This document shows positions 16,179 to 25,174 of a stretch of 64,000 nt of DNA, one piece after another. The stretch spans positions 28,607 through 92,606 of the forward strand of contig CAMUHY010000013.1 of assembly GCA_947088865.1 (NCBI GenBank), given 5' to 3'. The position numbers and the translations under genes are program-made. The notes beneath the pieces were generated by a model. The model saw only the letters and a list, made by a program, of their open reading frames with translations, was not told the DNA's origin and ran no database searches. This DNA comes from an uncultured Eubacterium sp. Its GTDB lineage: Bacteria > Bacillota > Clostridia > Lachnospirales > Lachnospiraceae. Numbering within the stretch: the first letter of the stretch is position 1; each line of letters starts with the position of its first letter.

Positions 16179-17108
16179 TTAATTATTAATCCCACGTACC
16201 TTTTCAACAAATTTACATATCATTTCCCTAGTAAGGCTAATCTCATCTTTTTCTAAATCCAATTCTGAAGCCGAAAACCATTTACCAACAGACAATTCAT
16301 CTTGCTGAAGTGTAATATTGTCGCTCCCATCCAATTCACAATAAAATCCATACAATAATGAACCAGACAATCCCCAAGGCTGACTTTTATAATACCTTAT
16401 ATTCTTAACATCAATTCCAACCTCTTCCTTTACTTCACGAATCACCGTTTCTTCCACTGTTTCGCCAATCTCTGTAAAACCAGCTATAAGAGCATAATTT
16501 TTATAAGTTCTGCCCACATATTTTGTAAGAAGAATTTTATCACCGTTTGTAACTGCCACAATCACTGCCGGGCAAATTTTAGGATAAATGATATTGCCGC
16601 AGGAAGGACATTTTAACATTCTTTCTTTGTCATCATGTATCGTTTCTTTTCCACATCGCCCGCAAAATCGATTATCCCGATACCAACAATGAAGATGAAA
16701 CGCTGTGATGGCAGCAAAACCAACTGCTTTTGGCAATGAATTTCTAAATATATTTACCCCTATAAAGGAATAACCTTCTAAAATATCATCATATTCATTA
16801 TGAACATTTGAATCTGCCAATTCTCCTTGAAATGTACCTTTTTCTACCATATTTTTAGCCATAGCCAAAAAATATTTATCCTCATCAACTGAAAATAAAT
16901 AGATAAAATCATACAGCTTATCAACACTGCATTTTTGTGTACTTTCTACTTTTCCTACAAACTCCACATAACTTGGATAAGTAATCACATTGCCTGTTTG
17001 TCTGCCAAGTATACTGCTGCCTTCAAACAAAAAAATCGTATCCATAATTCTTGGTTTGTTTGGTTTATATTGATTATACAAATGCTTTGGTTCTATATCT
17101 TGAATCAT
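16179..17108 (-). CDS. nudC: NAD(H)/NAD-RNA pyrophosphatase NudC
   Basis: A 309-residue Nudix hydrolase of the NudC type. The zinc site is FCGRCGKETIHD...LKCPSCGN around residues 155-180, and the Nudix box is GFTEIGETVEETVIREVKEE near residue 225. The SQPWGLSGSL motif that marks NADH specificity (SQPWPFPxS in E. coli) follows it. NudC hydrolyses NADH to NMNH and AMP and removes NAD caps from RNA. A weak GGGG lies before the ATG. It follows two CobW-like genes on the same strand with a gap of 20 bases, so it may share their transcript. Confidence 0.85.
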   Translation of the reverse strand: MIQDIEPKHLYNQYKPNKPRIMDTIFLFEGSSILGRQTGNVITYPSYVEFVGKVESTQKCSVDKLYDFIYLFSVDEDKYFLAMAKNMVEKGTFQGELADSNVHNEYDDILEGYSFIGVNIFRNSLPKAVGFAAITAFHLHCWYRDNRFCGRCGKETIHDDKERMLKCPSCGNIIYPKICPAVIVAVTNGDKILLTKYVGRTYKNYALIAGFTEIGETVEETVIREVKEEVGIDVKNIRYYKSQPWGLSGSLLYGFYCELDGSDNITLQQDELSVGKWFSASELDLEKDEISLTREMICKFVEKVRGINN

Positions 17109-17128
17109 TTGTAATTCCCCATTTCTAA

Positions 17129-18076
17129 TTAGAAGTAGACCAATTCGTCTTTTGGCGCTTCTGCCTCAACAACCTTGCTAACATATAACACAGGTCCTTT
17201 TTTCTTGTAAGCCATTTGAAACTCAAATTGAACGGTTGCTGTAACCGTAACCCACTGCTTGTTTTCAAGCGATGCAATATTGTCATAAAAACTGATATAT
17301 CCTACAAATTGTGTATCATCTGCACAGCAAGTCATAACCTTGCGTCCTGGCACAAAATTTTTATCCTTGAAATATTTATTTTTAAGAACTTGTCCTTTAA
17401 ATTGAACCGTTTTATTTTTATATACGTCTGGTCGTTCTGACACATCCATATACCAAATGCCATAATCACAATCATCAATTTCTATCACATTGGCATGGAT
17501 ATCATACGGAAGCTGCTCAGCAATGGACATCATCTCGCCTTTTTCATCTTCAAAAACAATCTGAACAGCAGGATTTAACACTTTTATACTTCTTCTATAA
17601 TTGCCAAGCTGCATACTGCTTTTACATCTGTTAAATACAACTAAATCCACATTTTTAACGCTCTCTGCAAGAATGGACTTCATATTTGCCCATTGTAAAT
17701 TAAATGACATTGCATCAAACAACGTTATAGACTGATATATCAGCCAGCCAAACGGTTTGGACATATCTGCTATAAGCTGAGGCTCCCACATACCATTATA
17801 TTCAATAATAACAAGCCATGGGGCATATTTTTCATTCAATTCTTTCAGCTTTTCGGTTGTAAATTCTTCTTTTTGGAGTACTTCCATATCGACGCCATTG
17901 TCCTTTAACATTTGAGCGTCGTATTCTTCCTCGCCTTCCTCACACACAATCAGCAATTTACTTTGAGCCTCTGCAAACTGCCCCATCTCAATCGTTTCTG
18001 TTATAAATCGTGTCTTGCCACTGTCAAGCTGTCCATTAATTAAAAATATTGGAATTTGATACTGTTCCTGTGCCAT
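17129..18076 (-). CDS. CobW-like P-loop protein with YcgQ-like C-terminus
   Basis: A 315-residue protein. The N-terminal half resembles COG0523 GTPases: the P-loop reads GQLDSGKTRF and a NKxD-like FNRCK lies near residue 150. The CxCC metal motif of true CobW proteins is missing. The C-terminal half (about residues 190-315) has FVPGRKVMTCCADDTQFVGY, which resembles the C-terminal domain of YcgQ/DUF1980 proteins that usually pair with YcgR permeases. GGAGGG precedes the ATG. The neighbouring CobW gene 13 bases upstream suggests joint work in metal delivery; that is inference. Confidence 0.6.
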   Translation of the reverse strand: MAQEQYQIPIFLINGQLDSGKTRFITETIEMGQFAEAQSKLLIVCEEGEEEYDAQMLKDNGVDMEVLQKEEFTTEKLKELNEKYAPWLVIIEYNGMWEPQLIADMSKPFGWLIYQSITLFDAMSFNLQWANMKSILAESVKNVDLVVFNRCKSSMQLGNYRRSIKVLNPAVQIVFEDEKGEMMSIAEQLPYDIHANVIEIDDCDYGIWYMDVSERPDVYKNKTVQFKGQVLKNKYFKDKNFVPGRKVMTCCADDTQFVGYISFYDNIASLENKQWVTVTATVQFEFQMAYKKKGPVLYVSKVVEAEAPKDELVYF

Positions 18077-18088
18077 ATCATCCCTCCA

Positions 18089-19255
18089 TTAACAACTAAA
18101 TAATTCTTTTAACTTGTCCTCTTGCAACTTTTCACCAATGACACAGATTCTCCCTGTAAAATCTGGTTTTCCTTCGCGGATTTCATATTCTTGCGGAACT
18201 AAATCAAAATACAGCCATGTTCCATCACTGGCTGGAACCATTCCTTTAGAACGAAGAATATTTCCATATTCATCGGTATTGGCAAGTTTATTTAATATTT
18301 CCTCCAACGCTGTCTTTTCATACTTGTTAGGCGTCTCAACACCCCAGCTTGTAAACACTTCATCTGCATGGTGGTGATGGTGTTCATGCTCGTGATGCTC
18401 ACAACCACACTCTCCATCATTCTCATGGTGGTGGTGATGTTCATGCTCATGATGTTCACAGCCACACTCTTCGTCATGCTCATGGTGATGATGTTCATGC
18501 TCATGATGTTCACAGCCGCACTCTTCGTCATGCTCATGGTGATGATGTTCATGCTCGTGATGTTCACAGCCGCACTCTCCGTCATGCTCATGATGGTGAT
18601 GTTCATGTTTGGCATGTTCTTTTTCAGCTTGCTCTGCTAACATCTCTAATTCAAGGTTGGTTACATTTTCCATAGCAGCCAAAATCTGTGCGCCCTCCAA
18701 ATCGTCCCAAGCTGTTGTGATAATATGGGCATTTTGATTTAAACTGCGAATCATCTCAATAGCTTTATTTAATTTTTCTTCATTAATATTTTGTGTTCTA
18801 CTTAAAATAATAGTGCCTGCATGTTCAATTTGATTGTTGAAAAATTCACCAAAGTTTTTCATATATACTTTAACTTTTGACGCATCGGCAACTGTTGAAG
18901 CACTGTTCAACTTAATTTCATTTTCAATATGAAGGTCTTTTACAGCTTTGATAACATCAGACAGTTTGCCAACGCCAGAAGGTTCAATAATAATTCGGTC
19001 TGGGTGGTATTTATCAACCACTTCTTTTAAGGATGTGCCAAAATCACCCACAAGAGAACAGCATATACAACCAGAGTTCATCTCTCTTATCTCAACGCCA
19101 GAATCTTTTAAAAATCCGCCGTCAATGCCAATCTCACCAAATTCATTTTCAATCAGCACAACTTGTTCATCTTTTAACACTTCTTTTAAAAGCTTACTGA
19201 TAAGTGTTGTCTTACCAGCTCCCAAAAATCCTGATATAATATCTACTTTTGTCAT
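18089..19255 (-). CDS. COG0523/CobW zinc-type GTPase with His-Cys-rich repeats
   Basis: A 388-residue metallochaperone-type GTPase. The P-loop is GFLGAGKTT at residues 9-17, the metal motif CICC follows in NSGCICCSLVGDF, and the IIEPSG switch lies near residue 94. Residues 214-295 hold about four and a half tandem copies of an 18-19-residue unit, HEHHHHEHDEECGCEHHE, and the CobW C-terminal domain follows. COG0523 proteins deliver Zn or Ni to client enzymes. The repeats give dozens of His and Cys ligands, so storage or transfer of zinc or nickel is likely. GAGG precedes the ATG. It is the first gene of a pair with the second CobW-like protein. Confidence 0.85.
   Translation of the reverse strand: MTKVDIISGFLGAGKTTLISKLLKEVLKDEQVVLIENEFGEIGIDGGFLKDSGVEIREMNSGCICCSLVGDFGTSLKEVVDKYHPDRIIIEPSGVGKLSDVIKAVKDLHIENEIKLNSASTVADASKVKVYMKNFGEFFNNQIEHAGTIILSRTQNINEEKLNKAIEMIRSLNQNAHIITTAWDDLEGAQILAAMENVTNLELEMLAEQAEKEHAKHEHHHHEHDGECGCEHHEHEHHHHEHDEECGCEHHEHEHHHHEHDEECGCEHHEHEHHHHHENDGECGCEHHEHEHHHHHADEVFTSWGVETPNKYEKTALEEILNKLANTDEYGNILRSKGMVPASDGTWLYFDLVPQEYEIREGKPDFTGRICVIGEKLQEDKLKELFSC
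18370..18614 (-). repeat. Tandem 54-57-bp coding repeats (His-Cys units)
   Basis: About four and a half direct copies of a 54-57-base unit inside the CobW gene encode the His-rich segment. The copies are nearly identical, so recombination could change their number. They have no unique spacers and are therefore not a CRISPR array. Confidence 0.9.
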
Positions 19256-19326
19256 TTTACCTCAATCCTTTCCCTATTTTATAATAATATTTATTTTTAT
19301 AAATATATTTATACAATTGCAAAATA

Positions 19327-19373
19327 TTTTAACCTCATCAAGGAAGTCCCTCACTTCAATGCTGTAAAAGTAT
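19327..19373 (-). repeat. Dispersed repeat right end in reverse orientation, copy D
   Basis: Read on the minus strand this is CAGCATTGAAGTGAGGGAC followed by TTCCTTGATGAGGTTAAAA, the conserved right end. Only this half is present. It is the sole clearly reverse-oriented copy. About 85 bases further on, 19459-19478 (CAAGCGGATATTTACAATTA) resembles the left end of the family in plus orientation, so the interval 19327-19480 may be a rearranged copy. Confidence 0.6.
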
Positions 19374-19475
19374 TAGATTTTAACTTTTATATATCATAAA
19401 CGATATGTGGGAACATTTTACATATAGTTAATTATTTTATTTCGCATAATATATACGTCAAGCGGATATTTACAA

Positions 19476-20768
19476 TTACCTAACAATACTTTCTAATACT
19501 TCAAAATAATTTTCAAACGTCTTTTTGCAGCATTGATAATCATCTATTACAATACCACTTGTACGCAACCCTGCCAGCGCAAAAGCCATCGCCATTCTAT
19601 GGTCTTCGTATGTCTTTACAATTCCTGACTGCATTTTTGTCGGAATAATTCTTATTGCATCTTGCTGCTCTTCTACTATGATGCCAAGTTTTCTAAGCTC
19701 TGTGACAATTCCTGCAATTCTATCCGATTCCTGCAATCGGATATGTCCAATATTATAAATATAAGTTGGAGTCTGCGCAAATGCTGCAACAACTGCCATA
19801 GTCATTGATTGGTCTGAAAAATCATTCATATCAACATCAATTCCATCATATTTACCATCTTTTGTGCCAATAACTAATATCCCCTCTTTTGTATCATAGA
19901 CCGTACAGCCCAATTTTTCTAAAAGAGCAATAAATTTTATATCACCCTGCATAGAATCTGCATGTACATGCTTTACAAGTGTTTTTCCTCCTGTGATTGC
20001 AGCGGCGGCATAAAAATAACATGCAGCAGACACATCAGGTTCAATCTGATACTGTTCTCTCCTATACTTTTCATCAGCCTTAATTTGATAAAGACTATCC
20101 TTATGATATACATTACAGCCAAACTCTGCCATCATCTTAGCTGTAATTCTTATATATGAACCGTCTTTTTTATCACTTGTAATATGGATACTTAGCCCAT
20201 CCTTTAAAACTGGCGCAACCATCATAAGCGCACTTAAAAACTGTGTGCTTTTACTAATGTCAATATCCACTGTATTAGAAGGCTTTTGTCCTTCAAAATA
20301 AGCCCCCTTTACAAGAACCGGTAAAAATCCCTCCTTTTCTAAAAAGGTAAATGTTGCCCCCATGCTTGTCAATGCCTCAAAAAGCGGCTTCATTGGACGC
20401 TTTTTCATCTGCTCTGACGCATCAATTTTATATTCTCCATCCGATAATGCAAGCATTGCTGTAAGAAACCTTGCCGCCGTTCCAGCACTGCCTACATTAA
20501 TAACAGCATTTTTACAAGGAATATTTCCGCCCGTTCCAAAAACAGTTACTTTACAATGATGTTCATCAATTCTTAACCTATATCCCAACTGTTCAAGGCA
20601 TGACAAAAAATGTCTTGAATCATCACTAAATAAAACACCATTTAACTGACACACACCATCAGCAAGTGCCGCCATCAACAAAGCTCTGTTTGTTATGCTT
20701 TTTGAACCTGGAACTTCCACTACACAATCAATAGGACACGTTACTGGCTTTACTGTATATTGTGACAT
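19476..20768 (-). CDS. aroA: 3-phosphoshikimate 1-carboxyvinyltransferase (EPSP synthase)
   Basis: A 430-residue cytosolic enzyme of the shikimate pathway; it transfers the enolpyruvyl group of PEP to shikimate-3-phosphate. Recognisable motifs are VPGSKSITNRALLMAAL near the N-terminus (phosphate and PEP binding), NVGSAGTAARFLTAM near residue 90, and LQESDRIAGIVTELRKLG and EDHRMAMAFAL in the C-terminal half, where the catalytic residues lie. The length is normal for the family. GAGAGGCG precedes the ATG. The gene stands alone, not in an aro operon, between the CobW pair and citrate synthase. Confidence 0.95.
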   Translation of the reverse strand: MSQYTVKPVTCPIDCVVEVPGSKSITNRALLMAALADGVCQLNGVLFSDDSRHFLSCLEQLGYRLRIDEHHCKVTVFGTGGNIPCKNAVINVGSAGTAARFLTAMLALSDGEYKIDASEQMKKRPMKPLFEALTSMGATFTFLEKEGFLPVLVKGAYFEGQKPSNTVDIDISKSTQFLSALMMVAPVLKDGLSIHITSDKKDGSYIRITAKMMAEFGCNVYHKDSLYQIKADEKYRREQYQIEPDVSAACYFYAAAAITGGKTLVKHVHADSMQGDIKFIALLEKLGCTVYDTKEGILVIGTKDGKYDGIDVDMNDFSDQSMTMAVVAAFAQTPTYIYNIGHIRLQESDRIAGIVTELRKLGIIVEEQQDAIRIIPTKMQSGIVKTYEDHRMAMAFALAGLRTSGIVIDDYQCCKKTFENYFEVLESIVR

Positions 20769-20894
20769 AGTCGCCTCTCTATTTATTTGCTTTTTTATTA
20801 ATATTTTTTAAACTGTATCTATTCACTTTGCTGTCCATATTTATACATTTCTGCTTGCTCCATTGCTCATCTTTTGCGCTATAAGTTGTTTTTC

Positions 20895-22277
20895 CTACTC
20901 ATTTACCCTATCGTCCATATTTTCATATGGTCTATGTCTGCCAACATATTTATATGCTGGACGTATAATTTTTCCTGCATTGACAAGTTCTTCAAGTCTA
21001 TGTGAACACCAGCCAGATATTCTTGATATCGCAAAGATAGGTGTAAATAATTCATCTGGTATACCAAGCATAGAATAGACAAATCCACTGTAAAAATCGA
21101 CATTGGCACATACTGGCTTAAACATTTGATGTTTATTCATAATCAATTCTCCAGCTTTCTTTTCGACCAATTCATATAAAGCAAATTCTTTTTGCATTCC
21201 TTTTTCTTCCGACAAATTTTTTGCATACCTTTTTAGTATAACCGCTCTCGGGTCGGATAATGTATAAACGGCATGTCCCATTCCATAAATTAAGCCAGCT
21301 TTATCAAATGCTTCCTTGTCTAGAATCTTATTTAAATAATTGCAAACTTCTTCCTCATCATCCCAGTTTTGACAATTCTCCATAATATTCGCAAACATTT
21401 TTTGAACTTTGATATTGGCGCCACCATGTTTTGGACCTTTCAATGATGCGATGGAAGCAGCAATTGCTGAATATGTATCTGTTCCTGAAGAAGTGACAAC
21501 ATGTGTTGTAAAAGTTGAATTATTACCGCCGCCATGCTCTGCATGTAATACTAGACAAGTATCAAGAACCTTTGCTTCCAACTCTGTAAAGTTTCCATCT
21601 TCCCTAAGCATATAAAGAATATTTTGTGCTATGGAATAATCTTTTTTTGGATTTTTAATAAGAAGCGTACCATCTAACTTTGAATGTCTATATGCTTGAT
21701 ACGCATATACCGCTATAAGCGGTATCTTTGCTATAAGCTGCAAAGACTGGCGCAATACATTTGGAATTGATATATCATCAGGCTTTTCATCATAAGAATA
21801 AAGGCTTAATATACTTTTCATCAAGGAGTTCATCAAATTGGCGCTTGTTGCCTTCATAATAACATCTCTTATAAATGCCCCTGATAACTCTTGAAGGTCT
21901 GCCAAGATATGAATAAAACTTTCATTTTGTTCTTTTGTTGGCAGCTTGCCAAACAATAATAAATACGTCGTTTCCTCAAAGCCATATCGTCCATTTCCAA
22001 AGCCTTCTATCAGCTCTTCTACATTATATCCCTGAAAATAAAGACATCCATCTACTGGAATTTTTCTGCCATTTTCACTTTTAATTCCAACAACATCTGA
22101 AATTTCAGTAAGCCCCGTAAGCACTCCATTACCATTGCTGTCACGAAGTCCTCGTTTTACATCATATTCTACATAAAGTTCTTGATTGATGGAGCCAGAA
22201 CGCTTACACTGCGCTACCAATTCATCAAATGAGCTCTTCTCAACTGTTGTAAGTTCCATCATCTGTTGATTATTCAT
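20895..22277 (-). CDS. gltA: Citrate synthase
   Basis: A 460-residue enzyme that condenses acetyl-CoA with oxaloacetate. Active-site landmarks are LHAEHGGGNNST (first catalytic His), YGMGHAVYTLSDPRA (second His) and ANVDFYSG (catalytic Asp). The length and the ~65-residue N-terminal extension before the core match the clostridial long form. Its ATG overlaps the stop of the upstream C_GCAxxG_C_C gene by eight bases (ATGAATAA), which indicates translational coupling. In a fermentative anaerobe it probably supports glutamate synthesis through a partial TCA cycle. Confidence 0.93.
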   Translation of the reverse strand: MNNQQMMELTTVEKSSFDELVAQCKRSGSINQELYVEYDVKRGLRDSNGNGVLTGLTEISDVVGIKSENGRKIPVDGCLYFQGYNVEELIEGFGNGRYGFEETTYLLLFGKLPTKEQNESFIHILADLQELSGAFIRDVIMKATSANLMNSLMKSILSLYSYDEKPDDISIPNVLRQSLQLIAKIPLIAVYAYQAYRHSKLDGTLLIKNPKKDYSIAQNILYMLREDGNFTELEAKVLDTCLVLHAEHGGGNNSTFTTHVVTSSGTDTYSAIAASIASLKGPKHGGANIKVQKMFANIMENCQNWDDEEEVCNYLNKILDKEAFDKAGLIYGMGHAVYTLSDPRAVILKRYAKNLSEEKGMQKEFALYELVEKKAGELIMNKHQMFKPVCANVDFYSGFVYSMLGIPDELFTPIFAISRISGWCSHRLEELVNAGKIIRPAYKYVGRHRPYENMDDRVNE

Positions 22278-22806
22278 ACTTTTTCCCTCCTACTTGGCTT
22301 TCCAAAATTTCACAAGCTGCACGTATCAGTTGAATACATGGTCGTTTCTTATAATACTCCTGTGTTCGTTCGGATGGTATTGGACTTGTCATATTTTCCG
22401 AAATGCTGCCTAGTGCCGCCTGTTTTTCCTTATCATTTGACTCTTTTGTTTTCTTATCAAGACCTAACAGTTCTCGGCATACAATACTGCCTCCTGAAAT
22501 TTTTTTAAACTCCTGTGCCAAATGCTGAACCATCTCATAATTTTTTTCTTTTCCTTTTGGATTATAATCCGTTGTACAGCCAGACTCAAATCCTGCAACT
22601 AGTGCCATAGCGGACATACAGCCACAGACTTCTCTCATTCTTCCCATTCCTCCGCCAAACGATGCCGACATTTTAAGCGCTGTTTTTTCATCAATGCCAT
22701 ATCGATGTGCAAATGGCACAAATACTGATTGACTACAATTATATCCTTTTCTAAAATAATCTTCTGCCATATCAGCAATTTCACTTATTTTTTCGCTATC
22801 AGACAC
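22270..22806 (-). CDS. C_GCAxxG_C_C family protein
   Basis: A 178-residue protein of the C_GCAxxG_C_C family. Cysteines are arranged as YNCSQSV, then GGGMGRMREVCGCMSAMA and a late SIVCRELL, a pattern usually thought to bind a redox-active cofactor or metal. No function has been established for the family. The GTG at 22806 is preferred: GGAGGTG lies five bases ahead of it, whereas the TTG further upstream lacks a site. It overlaps citrate synthase by eight bases, so the two are co-expressed. There is no signal peptide. Confidence 0.8.
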   Translation of the reverse strand: MSDSEKISEIADMAEDYFRKGYNCSQSVFVPFAHRYGIDEKTALKMSASFGGGMGRMREVCGCMSAMALVAGFESGCTTDYNPKGKEKNYEMVQHLAQEFKKISGGSIVCRELLGLDKKTKESNDKEKQAALGSISENMTSPIPSERTQEYYKKRPCIQLIRAACEILESQVGGKKYE

Positions 22807-22861
22807 TTCAACACCTCCAAACACCAATTTCTAGTAATTATGCAATATTTACACGATTTTG

Positions 22862-22942
22862 TCAAACGGCCTTTATTATAGAAAATATCTCATCATCTAT
22901 ATTTCCATGCTTTAATCCTTTGCTGTTTAATGACTCTATCAT
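22862..22942 (-). other. Possible gene remnant (26 codons)
   Basis: The 340-base interval 22807-23160 is AT-rich and contains one short minus-strand open stretch starting MIESLNSKGLKHGN with protein-like composition. No ribosome binding site precedes it and the surrounding sequence is degenerate. I treat it as a possible fossil C-terminus and not as a gene. The rest of the interval shows nothing I can support. Confidence 0.2.
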
Positions 22943-23160
22943 ATCATTTTTTTACTGTAAATTCAAACAACACAATCAGACCCTTTTACAAAATTTATAA
23001 ATTACTTATTATGTTATTTTATATACTGTAATTGTAATTTATAATTAATTTATGCCACCTTTATACTGTCTACTATTGATATTAAATAAAAAATAATATA
23101 TAATAAAAATATACAATTAACAAACAAAACTATTTTTATTATAAGAAAATATTATTTTTA

Positions 23161-23318
23161 GTTGATAAAATATTCACAATCCGCTACGCTGCTTGCTTAA
23201 ACCACCTAGCTACTATCGTAGCTTTTTAGTGAGAGTTTATACTCCCACTAAGACAAAGAAGTTCCCCACTTATGCCTTTGCAGCATTGAAGTGAGAAACT
23301 TCCTTGATGAGATTAAAA
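23161..23318 (+). repeat. Dispersed structured repeat, copy E
   Basis: A long copy, nearly identical to copy G: AATCCGCTACGCTGCTTGCT, then CACCTAGCTACTATCGTAGC, the GAGTTTATACTC hairpin, and the CCCCACTTATGCC...AGCATTGAAGTGAG right stem followed by CTTCCTTGATGAGATTAAAA. The left palindrome has decayed (GATAAAATATTCACAATCCGCT). It ends 30 bases before the start of the Rpn-family gene, so that gene's leader or promoter must include the repeat. Confidence 0.85.
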
Positions 23319-23347
23319 TACACATCAATACAGAAAGAGGAATCCAT

Positions 23348-24319
23348 ATGTCCAAATTTTTAATGAAACCAAAAATTGATTTTGCATTTAAAGAAATCAT
23401 GACTGATGAAAAAGCTCGTGTTGGCTTTCTATCAGCTGTATTAAAACTAAATCCAAAAGATATTAAGAAAACTACAATTTTAAATACAAATCTGCGCAAA
23501 ATACATAAGAAAGATAAACAGGGAATACTAGATGTCCGAATTTTAATGAATGATGACACAGAAATTGACATTGAAATTCAGCTTGTTGAATTAAAGGTAT
23601 GGGCTGACCGCTCCCTTTTTTATATATCTAAAATGTATGTTGACCAAATTCAAGCAGGGCAAGATTATGCTAAATTTAAAAAATGTGTTAGCATTAGTAT
23701 TTTAAATTTTAATCTATTTCCTGATAATTTAAAAAATAAGCAGAATATTTCGGACAAAGATAAAATTCTTGATGACGAATTTTATTCTTGCTTCCATATT
23801 AGAGAAGATAACCATCATTTTCTATATACTGATAAAATGGAATTTCATGTAATAGAACTTCCCAAACTTCCAAAAGAATTAAAAGAAAACAGCACAGATA
23901 TTTTATTATGGGCTAAATTTATCAACGCCGAACGAGAGGAGGAATTTCAAATGTTAGCTTCTAAAAACACTTATATTGACAGCGCTTATGAACGCTTACA
24001 AATTATCAGTCAAGACAAACAAAAACAAATGGAATATGAGGCACGTCAAAAAGCTATTCTTGACCATAATCAGATGGTTCTTGAAGCAACTGAAAAAGGT
24101 ATGAAACAAGGCATTGAGCAAGGTATGAAACAAGGCATAAAACAAGGCATAAAACAAGGCATTGAACAAGGCATGAAACAAGGCGTTGAGCAAGGGTTTG
24201 AACAGGGCATTGAACATGTGGCTAAAAATCTTATTAATGAAGGTTATCCAATTGATGCCATTGCTCAATTAACAGGTATTTCTATTGATATAATTGAAAA
24301 AATGCAAAAAAACTCTTAA
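23348..24319 (+). CDS. Rpn-family PD-(D/E)XK nuclease / putative transposase
   Basis: A 323-residue protein of the Rpn (PDDEXK_2) family. It begins FLMKPKIDFAFKEIM, typical of the family; the nuclease residues are Asp in GILDVRILMND and Glu-x-Gln in IDIEIQLVE near residues 60-82. Characterised Rpn proteins are DNA endonucleases that promote RecA-independent recombination. The C-terminal region (about residues 252-292) is a chain of four-residue GIKQ/GMEQ-type repeats, followed by a helix that ends in a LTGISIDIIEKMQ pattern. AGAGGAA precedes the ATG at 23348. It is a lone plus-strand gene bracketed by repeat copies E and F. Confidence 0.85.
   Translation: MSKFLMKPKIDFAFKEIMTDEKARVGFLSAVLKLNPKDIKKTTILNTNLRKIHKKDKQGILDVRILMNDDTEIDIEIQLVELKVWADRSLFYISKMYVDQIQAGQDYAKFKKCVSISILNFNLFPDNLKNKQNISDKDKILDDEFYSCFHIREDNHHFLYTDKMEFHVIELPKLPKELKENSTDILLWAKFINAEREEEFQMLASKNTYIDSAYERLQIISQDKQKQMEYEARQKAILDHNQMVLEATEKGMKQGIEQGMKQGIKQGIKQGIEQGMKQGVEQGFEQGIEHVAKNLINEGYPIDAIAQLTGISIDIIEKMQKNS
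24098..24213 (+). repeat. 12-bp coding repeats in the Rpn gene
   Basis: About nine to ten tandem copies of a 12-base unit, GGTATGAAACAA / GGCATTGAACAA, encode G-(M/I/V)-(K/E)-Q. This chain is common in Rpn proteins and differs in copy number between paralogues. It is coding and lacks spacers. Confidence 0.85.
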
Positions 24320-24390
24320 ATTTATTTTAACATTTGCTATTAAAAATAAAAAATTTATTCATATAAATAACATTTTCAAAAAGCTGCAAA

Positions 24391-24519
24391 TTTAAGCGAA
24401 TATTCTCAATCCGCTTCGCTGCTTGCCTCAATCTCCTAGCTGCTATCACAACACAAGTCTCTCCCGCTTATATCTTTATAATATTAAAGCGGAGGGAGAC
24501 TTACTTGATAAGATTAAAT
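24391..24519 (+). repeat. Dispersed structured repeat, copy F
   Basis: Starts with TTTAAGCGAATATTCTCAAT, has the CTGCTTGCCTC segment and CTAGCTGCTATC, and ends in a stem AAGTCTCTCCCGCTT / AAGCGGAGGGAGACTT followed by ACTTGATAAGATTAAAT. Both stem arms differ from copies A and G in matched positions, so pairing is kept. It lies after the Rpn gene and before a convergent minus-strand gene. Confidence 0.75.
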
Positions 24520-24564
24520 ATCTATAAAAATAGAACTTCTTAATCTTGTTAAATTTTTTATATT

Positions 24565-25107
24565 TCATTTTTTTGTACCCTTTTCCCATAAAATAGCTTT
24601 ATATAACTGCTTTAAATCTTTATCATCACAACTTGTAAAACCTTTCTTTGACAACGCTTCCCACTCATATTCTCCACTAAAAAGATAGATATTATCTTTA
24701 TCCTCACTTAAAAATTTTATATCCTGCCAATGAATCATTGCTGCTTTGTCATCTGCCGCTTTTTTCACCTCAATATTTTCAGAATCAATTTCATAATAAA
24801 AAGTTTGCCCAATTTTAGATGAATATTTTTCTCGAAAAACAATCTGTTTATTTTTATCAAGATAATACATTCCAATAAAAAGACATCCAACACATATTAC
24901 TCCAAATAAAACAACAGCAATCCTATTAATGGATTCATTTGCCGCAAAATTACGTGCCATAATACTCACCATTACCATTCCTGATGTCAGTCCTGCAAAA
25001 TTAAACAATAACTTTTTTCTTTTATATATTTCATTGTTATAATTACTGGCTATTGCCGCTTTTTCTAATGTTTTATCTGTATAAGTGGTTGTATTTTTAA
25101 TAACCAT
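24565..25107 (-). CDS. YcxB-like membrane protein
   Basis: A 180-residue protein with a short cytosolic N-terminus, two closely spaced membrane segments (about residues 33-52 and 62-82) and a C-terminal hydrophilic domain of about 95 residues with alternating beta-type strands. This layout matches the YcxB-like family, which has a C-terminal PH-like domain and no established function. The ATG is preceded by GGAA. It is a solitary gene between repeat copies F and G. Family assignment rests on architecture and is moderate. Confidence 0.5.
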   Translation of the reverse strand: MVIKNTTTYTDKTLEKAAIASNYNNEIYKRKKLLFNFAGLTSGMVMVSIMARNFAANESINRIAVVLFGVICVGCLFIGMYYLDKNKQIVFREKYSSKIGQTFYYEIDSENIEVKKAADDKAAMIHWQDIKFLSEDKDNIYLFSGEYEWEALSKKGFTSCDDKDLKQLYKAILWEKGTKK

Positions 25108-25174
25108 TATTGACGTTCCTTTCCGAAAAATTTATACTTAACACAAAAAGGCTAAAATTTTTATTCTTATATAT

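Noticed and set aside
18370-18614. Possible CRISPR array from regularly repeated DNA
   Set aside because: The units are contiguous and coding with no spacers, and no cas genes are present. The same applies to the 12-base repeats at 24098-24213.
18368-18640. Antisense frame rich in Met and Val over the His-rich CobW segment
   Set aside because: It is the complement of the His-Cys repeats; its composition follows from CAT/CAC codons and it has no start signal.
23996-24268. Minus-strand frame rich in Leu-Phe-Asn-Ala repeats
   Set aside because: It is the complement of the GIKQ repeats of the Rpn gene.
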